Notes under the pieces: model-generated
The model's database searches: none
Told to the model about the DNA's origin: nothing
Seen by the model: the letters and a program-made list of their open reading frames with translations, nothing else
Made by a program: the position numbers and the translations under genes
Part shown: positions 47,610-57,746 of the stretch, one piece after another
Layout: each line of letters starts with the position of its first letter
Position numbering within the stretch: position 1 is the stretch's first letter
Assembly: GCA_038040245.1 (NCBI GenBank)
Contig: JBBPIU010000001.1
Span: 1-64,000, forward strand
Source of the DNA: RBG-16-66-20 sp038040245
GTDB taxonomy: Bacteria; Pseudomonadota; Gammaproteobacteria; Burkholderiales; SG8-39
Length of the DNA stretch: 64,000 nt
Direction: 5' to 3'

Positions 47610-48991
47610 CAGATTTTTTCGATTTCTATTTTCATGTTTTTTTCTGCAAGATCTCTCGAAACCAAAGTCGGCCAAATTCCCAACAGTTCTTTTGCGGGCT
47701 GTACGCCCTTCATGCTGCCGACGTACGGCGGACCCGAAAGACCCAGCCAGGGGAAAAGCCTGCCGAAGCCGTCCGCGATCCGCCGGTCCTTCGTGCGGAT
47801 GGTCATGCGCAGGAAACACTCGTTCAGTTCATCCCGGTACGTCGGATCGGCGTTCTCGCCCAGCAGGGAGTTGTAGCCGATGTACTCGATGTTCGTGTCT
47901 TCGACCGCCCAGCCGCGCTCCTCGACCAGCGTCTGGATGATTTGCGCGCTTTTCTCGCATTTGGCATAGGCCTCGGGCCAGGCGAAGCCGATCATCCCGG
48001 TGCCCATCCAGCCGTCCTGGTAGCCGGCGACGATTTTCAGCCTGGCCGGCCGCGCCGCGCCCGAGGCGCCGGAAATCCGCACCCGGTCGCCGCCTTCGTC
48101 GTCGAACCTGAGCGTGCCCATGTCGAGCACCACGTCGGGCGAAACGTAGGCGTGCGGGTTGTGCACCTCGTAGAGCAGCTGCTGGCGGATGGTGTCGAAG
48201 GAGATCAGGCCGCCCGTGCCCGGAGGCTTGGTAAAGAGCGCGCTGCCGTCTTCGGACACTTCGGCGATCGGATAGCCGAGGTGCGCGTAGTCGGGCACCT
48301 TGGCCCATTCCCCGGCCGAGCCGAAATTGCCGCCCGAGCCCTGACCCGAACATTCGAGCAGGTGGCCCAGCGTCAGGCCGGCGGCCATCCGGTTCCAGTC
48401 GTCCCAATGCCAGCCGAACTCGTGCGCCAGTGGCCCGAGCGTGAGCGCGGCATCCGCGACGCGCCCCGTGAGCACGATGTCGGCGCCGCGCGACAAGGCG
48501 TCTGCGATCGGTTGCGCGCCCAGATAGGTGTTGGCGAACAACATGCGCTCGCGCACCGCCGCGATGTCGGCGCCGGTGTCCATGTGCGCGAGCGGCTCGC
48601 CCGCCGCGCGCAGCTCGTCGATGCGTTCCAGCACCGAATCGCCGCTGACGGTGGCGATGGTCGCTTGCCAGCCCTGGTCGCGGAACGCGCGCGCAATGGC
48701 TTCGCGCGCCCCCTGCGGGTTCAGGCCGCCGGCGTTCAGCACGAACTTGACGCCATGCTTCGCCGCCAGCGGCCAGAGCTCGGTGAGCATCGGCACCGCG
48801 TCGCGCGCGTAGCCCGCCGAAGGGTCCTTCTGCCGGTCTTTCTGCAGGATCGCCAGCGTCAGCTCGGACAGATGGTCGGAGGCGATGTACTGCACGCCGC
48901 CGCGCTCGATCGAGGCGCGCACCGGGCGCCAGGAATCGCCATAGAAACCCAGGCCGGCGCCGATGCGGACGGTTTTCATTGCGTTTTTCAT
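47609..48991 (-). CDS. AtuA-family (DUF1446) protein, locus 2
   Basis: A 460-residue protein, exactly the length of its paralogue at 33563-34945. Shared marks: GFYGDSWRP near the start, VLTGRVADAALTLGPLAHEFGW, GHLLECSGQGSGGNFG, VSPDVVLDM. The C-terminal codons (47611-47700) are very AT-rich. An in-frame second ATG at 48979 is an alternative start. No Shine-Dalgarno site is evident for either. It heads the operon AtuA - small partner - tetR - dsbB and is divergent from the Liv operon. Substrate unknown. Confidence 0.85.
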   Translation of the reverse strand: MKNAMKTVRIGAGLGFYGDSWRPVRASIERGGVQYIASDHLSELTLAILQKDRQKDPSAGYARDAVPMLTELWPLAAKHGVKFVLNAGGLNPQGAREAIARAFRDQGWQATIATVSGDSVLERIDELRAAGEPLAHMDTGADIAAVRERMLFANTYLGAQPIADALSRGADIVLTGRVADAALTLGPLAHEFGWHWDDWNRMAAGLTLGHLLECSGQGSGGNFGSAGEWAKVPDYAHLGYPIAEVSEDGSALFTKPPGTGGLISFDTIRQQLLYEVHNPHAYVSPDVVLDMGTLRFDDEGGDRVRISGASGAARPARLKIVAGYQDGWMGTGMIGFAWPEAYAKCEKSAQIIQTLVEERGWAVEDTNIEYIGYNSLLGENADPTYRDELNECFLRMTIRTKDRRIADGFGRLFPWLGLSGPPYVGSMKGVQPAKELLGIWPTLVSRDLAEKNMKIEIEKI

Positions 48992-49050
48992 CGCAATTCA
49001 GTCTAGTTTCCACCCAGGCGAAAAGCAATTGCTTGCTAGAATTCGCGGCG

Positions 49051-49057
49051 GGAGGAG
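49051..49057 (+). promoter_or_regulatory. Ribosome binding site that decides the livH start
   Basis: GGAGGAG is a near-perfect Shine-Dalgarno sequence. The codon at the right distance, 5 bases downstream, is CTG (49063). No ATG, GTG or TTG is within range, and translation from CTG gives the expected N-terminus of LivH (NQVLQLLLAGVAQGC). Confidence 0.7.
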
Positions 49058-49062
49058 AAACG

Positions 49063-49941
49063 CTGAACCAGGTACTGCAACTGCTGCTCGCCGGCGTGGC
49101 GCAGGGCTGCGTCTACGCGCTGGTCGCGCTCGGCTTCGTGCTGATCTACAAGGCGACCGAGACGGTCAATTTCGCGCAGGGCGACCTGATGATGCTGGGC
49201 GGCTTCTTCGCGCTCACCGCCAGCGTGATCCTGGGCTGGCCCTACTGGGCGACCATTCTGTTCGCGGTGGTGGCGATGGCGGTCGTCGGCATGCTCATCG
49301 AACGCCTGGTGTTGCATCCGGTGCTCGGCCAGCCCGCCTTCACCGTGGTGATGATCACCATCGGCATCGGTTACGTGCTGCGCGGGGTGGTGACCATGGT
49401 GCCGGGCTGGGGCACGGAGACCTACCAGATTCCGACCCCGTTCTCCGAAGACGTGTGGCCCCTGGGCGGTGTCGTCCTGCCGGTTCAGCAACTCATGGTG
49501 ATCGCGATGACCGCGGGACTGTGTGCGGCCCTGTATCTGTTTTTCCGCTTCTCGAAGCTGGGCGTCGCGATGCAGGCGACCTCGCAGAACCAGCTCGCCT
49601 CGTACTACATGGGCATCCCGGTGCGGCGGGTGAACATGATGATCTGGGGGCTATCCGCGGCAGTCGCCGCGTTTGCCGGGATCCTGCTTGCACCGGTCAC
49701 TTTCGTGCACTCCAACATGGGGTTCATCGGCCTGAAAGCCTTTCCCGCCGCCGTGGTGGGAGGCTTCGGCAGCGTGCCGGGCGCCATCGTCGGCGGCCTG
49801 ATCATCGGCGTGGTGGAGGCGCTCGCGGGTTTCTACCTGGCTGAGGGCTTCAAGGACGTCGCCGCCTACGTGGTCGTGCTTGTCGTGCTGCTGGTCCGGC
49901 CCTCGGGCATCTTCGGCGAAACCGCGCGGAAGAAAGTCTGA
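49063..49941 (+). CDS. livH: Liv-type ABC transporter permease (LivH), CTG start
   Basis: A 292-residue inner-membrane permease of the branched-chain amino acid (HAAT) class. Marks: GCVYALVALGFVLIYKATE, VNFAQGDLMMLGGFFALT and ERLVLHPVLGQPAFTVVMIT. The frame extends upstream to 48979, but the strong ribosome site at 49051 points to the CTG at 49063. First gene of a six-gene operon; its stop overlaps the livM start (TGATG). The operon's ligase suggests the cargo is an acid that becomes a CoA thioester, not necessarily an amino acid. Confidence 0.88.
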   Translation: MNQVLQLLLAGVAQGCVYALVALGFVLIYKATETVNFAQGDLMMLGGFFALTASVILGWPYWATILFAVVAMAVVGMLIERLVLHPVLGQPAFTVVMITIGIGYVLRGVVTMVPGWGTETYQIPTPFSEDVWPLGGVVLPVQQLMVIAMTAGLCAALYLFFRFSKLGVAMQATSQNQLASYYMGIPVRRVNMMIWGLSAAVAAFAGILLAPVTFVHSNMGFIGLKAFPAAVVGGFGSVPGAIVGGLIIGVVEALAGFYLAEGFKDVAAYVVVLVVLLVRPSGIFGETARKKV

Positions 49942-51014
49942 TGCGATTCGTCTTCAAGACGACCTACGACCAGGACATCCGCCTCGCTAAGCACGGCGGG
50001 CACCTGTTCTGGTACGGCCTGCTGATGGCCGCGCTGCTGGCTGCGCCCTGGTGGGCGGGCGAGTACGTGATGTCGCAGCTGCATTTCATCTGCATCTACT
50101 CCATCGTCGGCTTCGGGCTGATGATGCTCACCGGCTTCACGGGCCAGATCTCGCTCGGACACGCGGCGTTCCTCGCTGTCGGCGCCTACACCGAGGCGCT
50201 GATGCAGGCCGCGGGCGTGCCGTTCTTCATCTCGATCGCCTGCGCGGCGCTGTTCTCCGCGGCCGCGGGGATCATCGTCGGGCTGCCGGCGCTGCGGCTC
50301 AAGGGCATCTATCTCGCCATCGCCACGATCGCCTTCAACGTGATCGTCGAGGAGATCATCACGCGCTGGCACGGTCTCACCGGCGGCAACGAAGGCAAGC
50401 ACCTGAAGCCGGTCGAGATCCTCGGCTGGAAGCTGGCATCCGACGCCGAGTTCTACTACCTGTGTCTCGCGCTCACGGTGCTTTGCTGCCTGGCGTGCGT
50501 GAACCTGCTGCGCTCGCCAACCGGCCGCGCCTTCGTCGCGATCCGCGACTCGGAAATCTCGGCCTCGTGCATGGGCGTCAACCTCGCCAAGTACAAGACC
50601 ATGTCGTTCGCCTTCTCGGCGGCGCTTACCGGCGTCGGCGGCGCGCTCTATGCGCACAAGATCGCCTTCATCTCGCCCGAGCAGTTCACGCTGTTCGCCT
50701 CGATCGAGCTGATCACCATCGTGATCCTCGGCGGCATCGGCTTCCTGCACGGCGCGGTGCTGGGCGCCGCGTTCATCATCGTGCTGCCGCAGCTGATCTC
50801 CATCGCCAAGGACTGGCTGCCCGGGGGCCTGGCGCCCGCGGGTCTGCAGACGGTGGTGTTCGGCCTGATCCTCATCCTGTTCATCATCTTCGAGCCGCTC
50901 GGCCTGTACGGGCGCTGGCTCAAGGTGCGCACCTGGTTCGAGCTGTTCCCCTTCTATCGCCGCGGCATGTTCCGCCGGCAAAAGAGCTACATGAAATCGG
51001 AGCGGCTGCGATGA
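49941..51014 (+). CDS. livM: Liv-type ABC transporter permease (LivM)
   Basis: A 357-residue permease with about nine membrane helices. LMMLTGFTGQISLGHAAFLA is the LivM signature; LPALRLKGIYLAIATIAFN and the EAA-like loop SPTGRAFVAIRDSEISASCMG contact the ATPases. A basic C-terminal tail is cytoplasmic. It overlaps livH by one base and livG by four, so the membrane complex is made as a unit. Confidence 0.93.
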   Translation: MRFVFKTTYDQDIRLAKHGGHLFWYGLLMAALLAAPWWAGEYVMSQLHFICIYSIVGFGLMMLTGFTGQISLGHAAFLAVGAYTEALMQAAGVPFFISIACAALFSAAAGIIVGLPALRLKGIYLAIATIAFNVIVEEIITRWHGLTGGNEGKHLKPVEILGWKLASDAEFYYLCLALTVLCCLACVNLLRSPTGRAFVAIRDSEISASCMGVNLAKYKTMSFAFSAALTGVGGALYAHKIAFISPEQFTLFASIELITIVILGGIGFLHGAVLGAAFIIVLPQLISIAKDWLPGGLAPAGLQTVVFGLILILFIIFEPLGLYGRWLKVRTWFELFPFYRRGMFRRQKSYMKSERLR

Positions 51015-51775
51015 GCTTCTTCAACGTGGAAAACCTCGGCATCCGCTTCGGCGGCGTGGTCGCGGTGGACCAGGTCAGCTTCGAGGTGAAGCGCGGCGAG
51101 TGCTACACCATCATCGGGCCGAACGGCGCCGGCAAGACCACCATCTTCAATCTCATCGGACTGCTCTATCCCGCGACATCGGGGAAAATATTTTTTCAGC
51201 AAAAGGAACTGACCAATTTCTCGCCGTACCGGGTTGCGGAGCTCGGCATTGCGCGCACCTTCCAGAACATCGAGTTGTTCGAGCACGCCACCGTGCTGCA
51301 GAACCTGCTGATCGGCCGCCACCGCCATCGCAAGACCTCCCTGTGGCAGGAGCTGCTGTTTACGTCGTCGGTGCGCAAGGCGGAACTGGCGCAGCGCGAG
51401 GCGGTGGAGAAAGTGATCGATTTCCTCGACCTGGCGAAAGTCCGCGACAGCCTCGTCGCCGGCCTGCCCTATGGCGTGCGCAAGGTGGTGGAACTCGGCC
51501 GCGCGCTCGCCACCGAGCCGAAATTGCTGTTGCTCGACGAGCCATCCTCGGGCCTCAACCCCGAGGAAACCGACGAGATGGCGTTCTGGATCGAGGACAT
51601 CAAGCGCCACCTCGGGGTGACCGTGCTGATGGTCGAGCACGACATGAACCTGGTGTCGCGCGTTTCGGACCGGGTGCTGGCGCTGAATCTCGGTTCCGTG
51701 ATCGCGCAAGGCACGCCGGCGGAGGTGCAGGCGCATCCGGCGGTCATTGAGGCCTATCTGGGTAAAGCTGCATGA
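51011..51775 (+). CDS. livG: Liv-type ABC transporter ATP-binding protein (LivG)
   Basis: A 254-residue ATPase. Walker A is GPNGAGKTT (about 36-44), the signature region is PYGVRKVVELGRALA (divergent from LSGGQ, as usual for LivG), Walker B is LLLLDEPSSGL, and the H-loop lies in VEHDMN. Codons for GKIFFQQKELTNF (51183-51222) are AT-rich in contrast to the rest. ATGA overlaps link it with livM and livF. Confidence 0.93.
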   Translation: MSFFNVENLGIRFGGVVAVDQVSFEVKRGECYTIIGPNGAGKTTIFNLIGLLYPATSGKIFFQQKELTNFSPYRVAELGIARTFQNIELFEHATVLQNLLIGRHRHRKTSLWQELLFTSSVRKAELAQREAVEKVIDFLDLAKVRDSLVAGLPYGVRKVVELGRALATEPKLLLLDEPSSGLNPEETDEMAFWIEDIKRHLGVTVLMVEHDMNLVSRVSDRVLALNLGSVIAQGTPAEVQAHPAVIEAYLGKAA

Positions 51776-52545
51776 GTGAAGCCATTCTCGAGCTTGCCAA
51801 TGTTGAAGCGAGCTACGGCCCGGTGCAGGCGCTGCGCGGGGTGACCCTCGCCGTGCCCAAAGGCAAGATCGTGACGGTGCTCGGCGCCAACGGCGCGGGC
51901 AAATCCACCATCCTGAAGACGATCTCGGGAATCATCGATCCGAGCAAGGGCCAGATCCGCTTCGAAGGCGCGGAGATCCAGAACCGCGACCCGGCCTGGA
52001 TCGTGCGCCGCGGCATCAGCCACGTGCCCGAGGGGCGCGAGGTGTTTGCGCTGCTGACAGTGGAAGAGAACCTGCGCATGGGCGCCTACACGCGCAGCGA
52101 CGCCGAGGGCATCGCGCAGGACATCGACATGGTCTACGGCTACTTCCCGATCCTGAAGGAGCGCGCGAAGCAGGAGGCCGGCCTGCTCTCGGGCGGGCAG
52201 CAGCAGATGCTCTCGATCAGCCGCGCGCTGCTGTCGCGGCCGACGCTGATGCTGATGGACGAGCCCAGCCTCGGCCTCTCGCCGTTGCTGACGCAGGAGA
52301 TCTTCCGCATCATCGTGCGCATCAACCGGGAAAAGGGCACCACCATCCTGCTGGTGGAGCAGAATGCCAACATGGCGCTCGAGGTGGCCGACTACGGCTA
52401 CGTGCTCGAGGTCGGCCGCATCGTGATGGAAGATACCTGCAAGCGCCTGCTGGAGAAAGAGGACGTGCAGGAGTTCTATCTCGGCATGAAGGCGCAAGGA
52501 GTGAGGGGACAACGCCGATGGAAGAAAAAGAAGCAGTGGAGGTAA
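51772..52545 (+). CDS. livF: Liv-type ABC transporter ATP-binding protein (LivF)
   Basis: A 257-residue ATPase. Walker A is GANGAGKSTILK, the signature is LLSGGQQQMLSISRALL, Walker B is LMLMDEPSLGLSP, and the H-loop lies in LLVEQNANMAL. The last 18 residues (GVRGQRRWKKKKQWR region) exceed the normal LivF length and are unusually basic, because the 3' end runs into the start of the ligase gene (28-base overlap). Confidence 0.93.
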   Translation: MSEAILELANVEASYGPVQALRGVTLAVPKGKIVTVLGANGAGKSTILKTISGIIDPSKGQIRFEGAEIQNRDPAWIVRRGISHVPEGREVFALLTVEENLRMGAYTRSDAEGIAQDIDMVYGYFPILKERAKQEAGLLSGGQQQMLSISRALLSRPTLMLMDEPSLGLSPLLTQEIFRIIVRINREKGTTILLVEQNANMALEVADYGYVLEVGRIVMEDTCKRLLEKEDVQEFYLGMKAQGVRGQRRWKKKKQWR

Positions 52546-54347
52546 ATACCGTACCCAAGATGTTCTGGCACGGCGTCGCGACCAGGTCCAGGAAAACCAT
52601 CTGCCGCCAGAAGGAGTTCGGCGTCTGGCGCCCCGTCACCTGGGACGACCTGGGACGCTCGGCGCGCGAGATCGGCATGGGCCTCGTCGCCTTAGGCTAC
52701 GAGCCGGCGGAAGTTGTTTCGATTCTTTCCAACACGCGCCAGGAATGGGTGTTCGCCGACCTGGGCGCGCTGGGGGCTGCGGGCGTGGTCAATGGCATCT
52801 ACCCGACCGATGCGGCGGTCCAGGTCGAATACCTGCTGACCGATTCCAGCTCGGTGTTCGTTTTCGTCGAGGACGAGGAGCAGCTGGACAAGGTGCTGGA
52901 AGTGCGCGCGCGCGTTCCCGCGCTGCGCAAGATCTTCGTGTTCGACATGGAGGGTCTGCAGGAGCTGAACGATCCCCAGGTGCTGAGTCTGGACAAGCTG
53001 CGCCTGCTCGGCCGCGAGTACGACGCGGCGCATCCGGGAGAATGGGAGCGGCGCATCGGCCTGCGCAAACCCGAGGACCTCGCGATTCTGGTCTACACCT
53101 CCGGCACGACCGGCAAGTCCAAGGGGGCGATGATTTCGCACAGCAACATCATCGCCACATTGGAATCGCTCGTCCCGGTGTTCACGCAGAACGAACGCGA
53201 CGAGCGCATGTGCTTCCTGCCGCTGTGCCACATCGCCGAACGCGTCGGCGGCGAGTATCAGGCCCTGTTCTCGGGCGCTGTGATGAATTTCGTCGAGAAC
53301 CCGGAAACCGTTCCCGAGAACGTGCGTGAGATCGCACCCACGGTCTTTCTTGCCGTGCCGCGCGTCTGGGAGAAGTTCTACTCCGGCGTCCTGATCGGGA
53401 TCAAACAGGCGGGCGCGTTCCAGCAGTGGGCCTACAAGGTGGCCATAGGGATCGGCTACCGGCAGGCGAAGCTGCGCGAGGAGCGCAAGCCGGTTTCTGC
53501 GGGGCGCGCGTTCGCCTTCTGGCTCGCGCGCCTGCTGGTACTCAACAACGTGCGGCGCGCGATCGGCGTGCATCGCGCGCGCGTGCTTGCGACGGGAGCG
53601 GCGCCGATATCGCCGGACCTGCTGCGCTGGTACATGGCATTGGGGCTGGAGATGGTGGAGGTCTGGGGCATGACGGAAACCTGCGGCGCCGGTACCGCGA
53701 ATCCGATTGGACGCGCCAAGCCGGGGGCGATCGGCCTGCCCGAGCCGACCATCGAAATGAAGGTCTCGCCAGAGGGGGAGCTGCTGGTGCGCAGCGCCAC
53801 GGTGTTCATGGGCTACCTGAACCAGCCGGAGAAGACCGCCGAAACCATCAAGGACGGCTGGCTGCACACGGGCGACGTCGGCAAAGTGGACGACGAGGGC
53901 TATTTCTACATCACCGACCGCATGAAGGACATCATCATCACCGCGGGCGGCAAGAACATCACGCCCTCGGAATTCGAGAACCAGCTCAAGTTCTCGCCCT
54001 ACATCACCGACGCGGTGGTGATCGGCGAGAAGCGCCCTTACCTGACCTCGCTCATCATGATCGACCACGAGAACGTGGAGAAATTCGCGCAGGACAACGC
54101 CGTTCCGTTCTCCAACTACGCGAGCCTGTGCCGGCGCCCGGAGGTGCAGGAACTGATCCAGTCCGAGATCGATCGCATCAACAAGGCGTTCGCGCGCGCA
54201 GAGCAGGTGAAGAAGTTCCGCTTGATCGAGCAGAAGCTGACCGCCGAGGACGAGGAGCTGACGCCGACCATGAAGCTCAAGCGCAGGCTGGTGAATGAAA
54301 AATACAAGGACCTGATCGAGTCCATGTATATGAAGGAAGCCGCTTAG
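52518..54347 (+). CDS. AMP-forming acyl-CoA synthetase (COG1022 type) in the Liv operon
   Basis: A 609-residue adenylate-forming ligase with the long-chain (FAA1-like) layout. Core motifs: YTSGTTGKSKGAMISHSN, EVWGMTETCGAGTAN, GWLHTGDVGKVDDEGYFYITDRMKD and the C-terminal LTPTMKLKRRLV, in which Lys is catalytic. Placed between livF and the substrate-binding gene and overlapping livF by 28 bases, it should activate the imported acid at once. Fatty, aryl or cyclic acids are all possible. Confidence 0.9.
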   Translation: MEEKEAVEVNTVPKMFWHGVATRSRKTICRQKEFGVWRPVTWDDLGRSAREIGMGLVALGYEPAEVVSILSNTRQEWVFADLGALGAAGVVNGIYPTDAAVQVEYLLTDSSSVFVFVEDEEQLDKVLEVRARVPALRKIFVFDMEGLQELNDPQVLSLDKLRLLGREYDAAHPGEWERRIGLRKPEDLAILVYTSGTTGKSKGAMISHSNIIATLESLVPVFTQNERDERMCFLPLCHIAERVGGEYQALFSGAVMNFVENPETVPENVREIAPTVFLAVPRVWEKFYSGVLIGIKQAGAFQQWAYKVAIGIGYRQAKLREERKPVSAGRAFAFWLARLLVLNNVRRAIGVHRARVLATGAAPISPDLLRWYMALGLEMVEVWGMTETCGAGTANPIGRAKPGAIGLPEPTIEMKVSPEGELLVRSATVFMGYLNQPEKTAETIKDGWLHTGDVGKVDDEGYFYITDRMKDIIITAGGKNITPSEFENQLKFSPYITDAVVIGEKRPYLTSLIMIDHENVEKFAQDNAVPFSNYASLCRRPEVQELIQSEIDRINKAFARAEQVKKFRLIEQKLTAEDEELTPTMKLKRRLVNEKYKDLIESMYMKEAA

Positions 54348-54403
54348 GGTGCTAAAGTAGCGGACACAGGGATAAAATGCCCATTCCGCTAGAGGAGAAA
54401 ATC

Positions 54404-55576
54404 ATGAAATTCAAGGCAGGCTTGATCGCGCTGGCGCTTGCAGGATCTACGATGGCCGGCTCGGCGTTCGCGCAGACCCAGGGCGTGTCCAAGGGCGAGA
54501 TCGTGATCGGTACCGTGCAGGACCTGTCCGGGCCGATCGTGGCGCTGTCCAAGCCCGCGGTGAACGGCATGCGCATGCGCGTGGACGAGATCAACGAGGG
54601 GGGCGGCATCCACGGCCGCAAGCTCAAGCTGGTGGTCGAGGATCACGGCTACGACCCGAAAAAGGCGGTGCTCGCAGCGCAAAAGCTGATCCAGAAGGAC
54701 AAGATCTTCGCCGCGCTCGGCTCGATCGGCACGCCGACCGCGATGGCGGCGATGCCGCTGTACCTGGAGAAGAACGTCGCGCACCTGTTTCCGCTCACCG
54801 GCGCGCGCCAGATGTACGAGCCGCTGCACAAGCTGAAGTACTCCCTTGCCGCGCCGTACTTCGACCAGATGCGCGCCGCGCTCAAGGTGCTGATCAAGGA
54901 AAAAGGCCTCAAGCGCGCCTGCACCATTTACCAGGACGACGACTTCGGCGTCGAGGTGATGGAAGGCGGCGAGGCGGCGCTCAAGGATCTCGGCATGAAG
55001 TACGTCGAGAAGACCACCTACAAGCGCGGCACGACCGACTTCTCCTCGCAGGTGCAGAAGATGCGCGGCGCCAACTGCGACGTGGTGGTGATGGGCACCA
55101 TCATCCGCGAGACCATCGGCACCATCGGGACGGCGCGCAAGCTTGGCTGGAATCCGGAGTTCATCGGCACCACCGCGAGCTACTTCGACATCATCCACAA
55201 GCTCGGCGGCCCGGCGATGAACGGTTTCTACTCGGCTGCAACGCTCAACTATCCCTACGCCGACGACCCGTCGGCCAACGTGCGCAGCTGGTTCCAGCGC
55301 TACAAGGAGAAGTACAAGGAAGACGCGACCGTCCTCTCCGTGTACGGCTACCAGATCGTCTCGCTGTTCGGCGCGATCGCGGAGCGCGCCGGCCCGAACC
55401 TGACACCCGACAGCTACGCCAAGGCAAACGACAGCCATACCCAGCCGCGCGACATGTTCGGCGGCGACGAGCAGAAGTTCGGGCCGAAGAAGCACCTCGG
55501 GTCGAACCGGGCGAAGCTGTGCCAGATCCAGGAAGGACGCTGGCGCTGCCTCACCGATTACATCACCGACCTGTAG
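54404..55576 (+). CDS. livK: Liv-type periplasmic substrate-binding protein (LivK)
   Basis: A 390-residue binding protein with a signal peptide (MKFKAGLIALALAGSTMAGSAFA). Marks: IVIGTVQDLSGPIVALSKP, DEINEGGGIHGRKLKLVVED, FAALGSIGTPTAMAAMPLY. The ATG at 54404 is chosen because AGAGGAGA lies 5 bases upstream. The frame starts at 54377 without a ribosome site. It ends the operon and meets hemF two bases away, end to end. Confidence 0.92.
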   Translation: MKFKAGLIALALAGSTMAGSAFAQTQGVSKGEIVIGTVQDLSGPIVALSKPAVNGMRMRVDEINEGGGIHGRKLKLVVEDHGYDPKKAVLAAQKLIQKDKIFAALGSIGTPTAMAAMPLYLEKNVAHLFPLTGARQMYEPLHKLKYSLAAPYFDQMRAALKVLIKEKGLKRACTIYQDDDFGVEVMEGGEAALKDLGMKYVEKTTYKRGTTDFSSQVQKMRGANCDVVVMGTIIRETIGTIGTARKLGWNPEFIGTTASYFDIIHKLGGPAMNGFYSAATLNYPYADDPSANVRSWFQRYKEKYKEDATVLSVYGYQIVSLFGAIAERAGPNLTPDSYAKANDSHTQPRDMFGGDEQKFGPKKHLGSNRAKLCQIQEGRWRCLTDYITDL

Positions 55577-55578
55577 CC

Positions 55579-56460
55579 CTAGACCCAGTCCTTCGGTACT
55601 AGAAAATCCGTGTAGAGCTTTTCTTCCGGAGAGCCGGGTGCGGGCGTCCAGGCGTAGCGCCAGGTGACGGCGGGCGGCAGGGATATGAGGATCGATTCGG
55701 TACGGCCGCCGGACTGCAGGCCGAACAGCGTCCCCCGGTCCTGCACCAGGTTGAATTCCACGTAGCGCCCGCGCCGGTAGCACTGGAAGGCGCGTTCAGC
55801 GCCGCTGTACGGCGTGGCGCGGCGGCGCTCGAGGATCGGCGCGTAGGCGGTGATGAAGTGATCGCCGACCGAACGAGTGAGAGAAAATGCGGCGGGGAAA
55901 TCTGGCTCCGACAAATCGTCGAAGAAGATGCCGCCGATGCCGCGCGGCTCGTTCCTGTGCTTGAGGAAGAAATATTCGTCGCACCACTTCTTGTAGCGCG
56001 GGTGCAGGTCCGCGCCGAAGGGCTCGAGCGCGCGCCTGCAGGTGCTGTGGAAATGCTTCGCGTCCTCCTCGAAGCCGTAATAGGGCGTCAGGTCCATGCC
56101 GCCGCCGAACCACCAGCTGTTCCCGGAAGAAAAGAAACGCACATTGAGGTGCACCGTGGGGCAATAAGGGTTGCGCGGATGCAGCACCAGCGACACGCCC
56201 ATGGCCTCGTAGCGCTGCCCGGCAAGCCGCGGGTGCGCGGCAGAGGCGCCGTGCGGCAGCTTGCTGCCCGACACATGCGAAAAGCCGACGCCGCCGCGCT
56301 CGAACAGCTTGCCTTCCTCGATGGTGCAGGTGGATCCGCCGCCGCCCTCGGCGCGCTCCCAGCGGTCCGTGGTGAACGCACTGCCGTCCAGCGCTTCGAG
56401 CGCCGCCACGATGCGCGCCTGCAGCGCGGTGAAGTAATCGCGGACCGGGCGGGTGTCCAC
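55579..56460 (-). CDS. hemF: Oxygen-dependent coproporphyrinogen III oxidase
   Basis: A 293-residue enzyme of aerobic heme synthesis (E. coli 299). Family stretches: NPYCPTVHLNVRFF, WWFGGGMDLTPYYGFEEDAKHFH, KWCDEYFFLKHRNEPRGIGGIFFDD, and YVEFNLVQDRGTLFGLQSGGRTESILISLPP. It starts one base after the purD stop. Last gene of the dusB-fis-purH-purD-hemF run. Confidence 0.96.
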   Translation of the reverse strand: MDTRPVRDYFTALQARIVAALEALDGSAFTTDRWERAEGGGGSTCTIEEGKLFERGGVGFSHVSGSKLPHGASAAHPRLAGQRYEAMGVSLVLHPRNPYCPTVHLNVRFFSSGNSWWFGGGMDLTPYYGFEEDAKHFHSTCRRALEPFGADLHPRYKKWCDEYFFLKHRNEPRGIGGIFFDDLSEPDFPAAFSLTRSVGDHFITAYAPILERRRATPYSGAERAFQCYRRGRYVEFNLVQDRGTLFGLQSGGRTESILISLPPAVTWRYAWTPAPGSPEEKLYTDFLVPKDWV

Positions 56461-56461
56461 C

Positions 56462-57733
<1,272 letters not shown>

Positions 57734-57746
57734 CGCGGCTTGCTCA

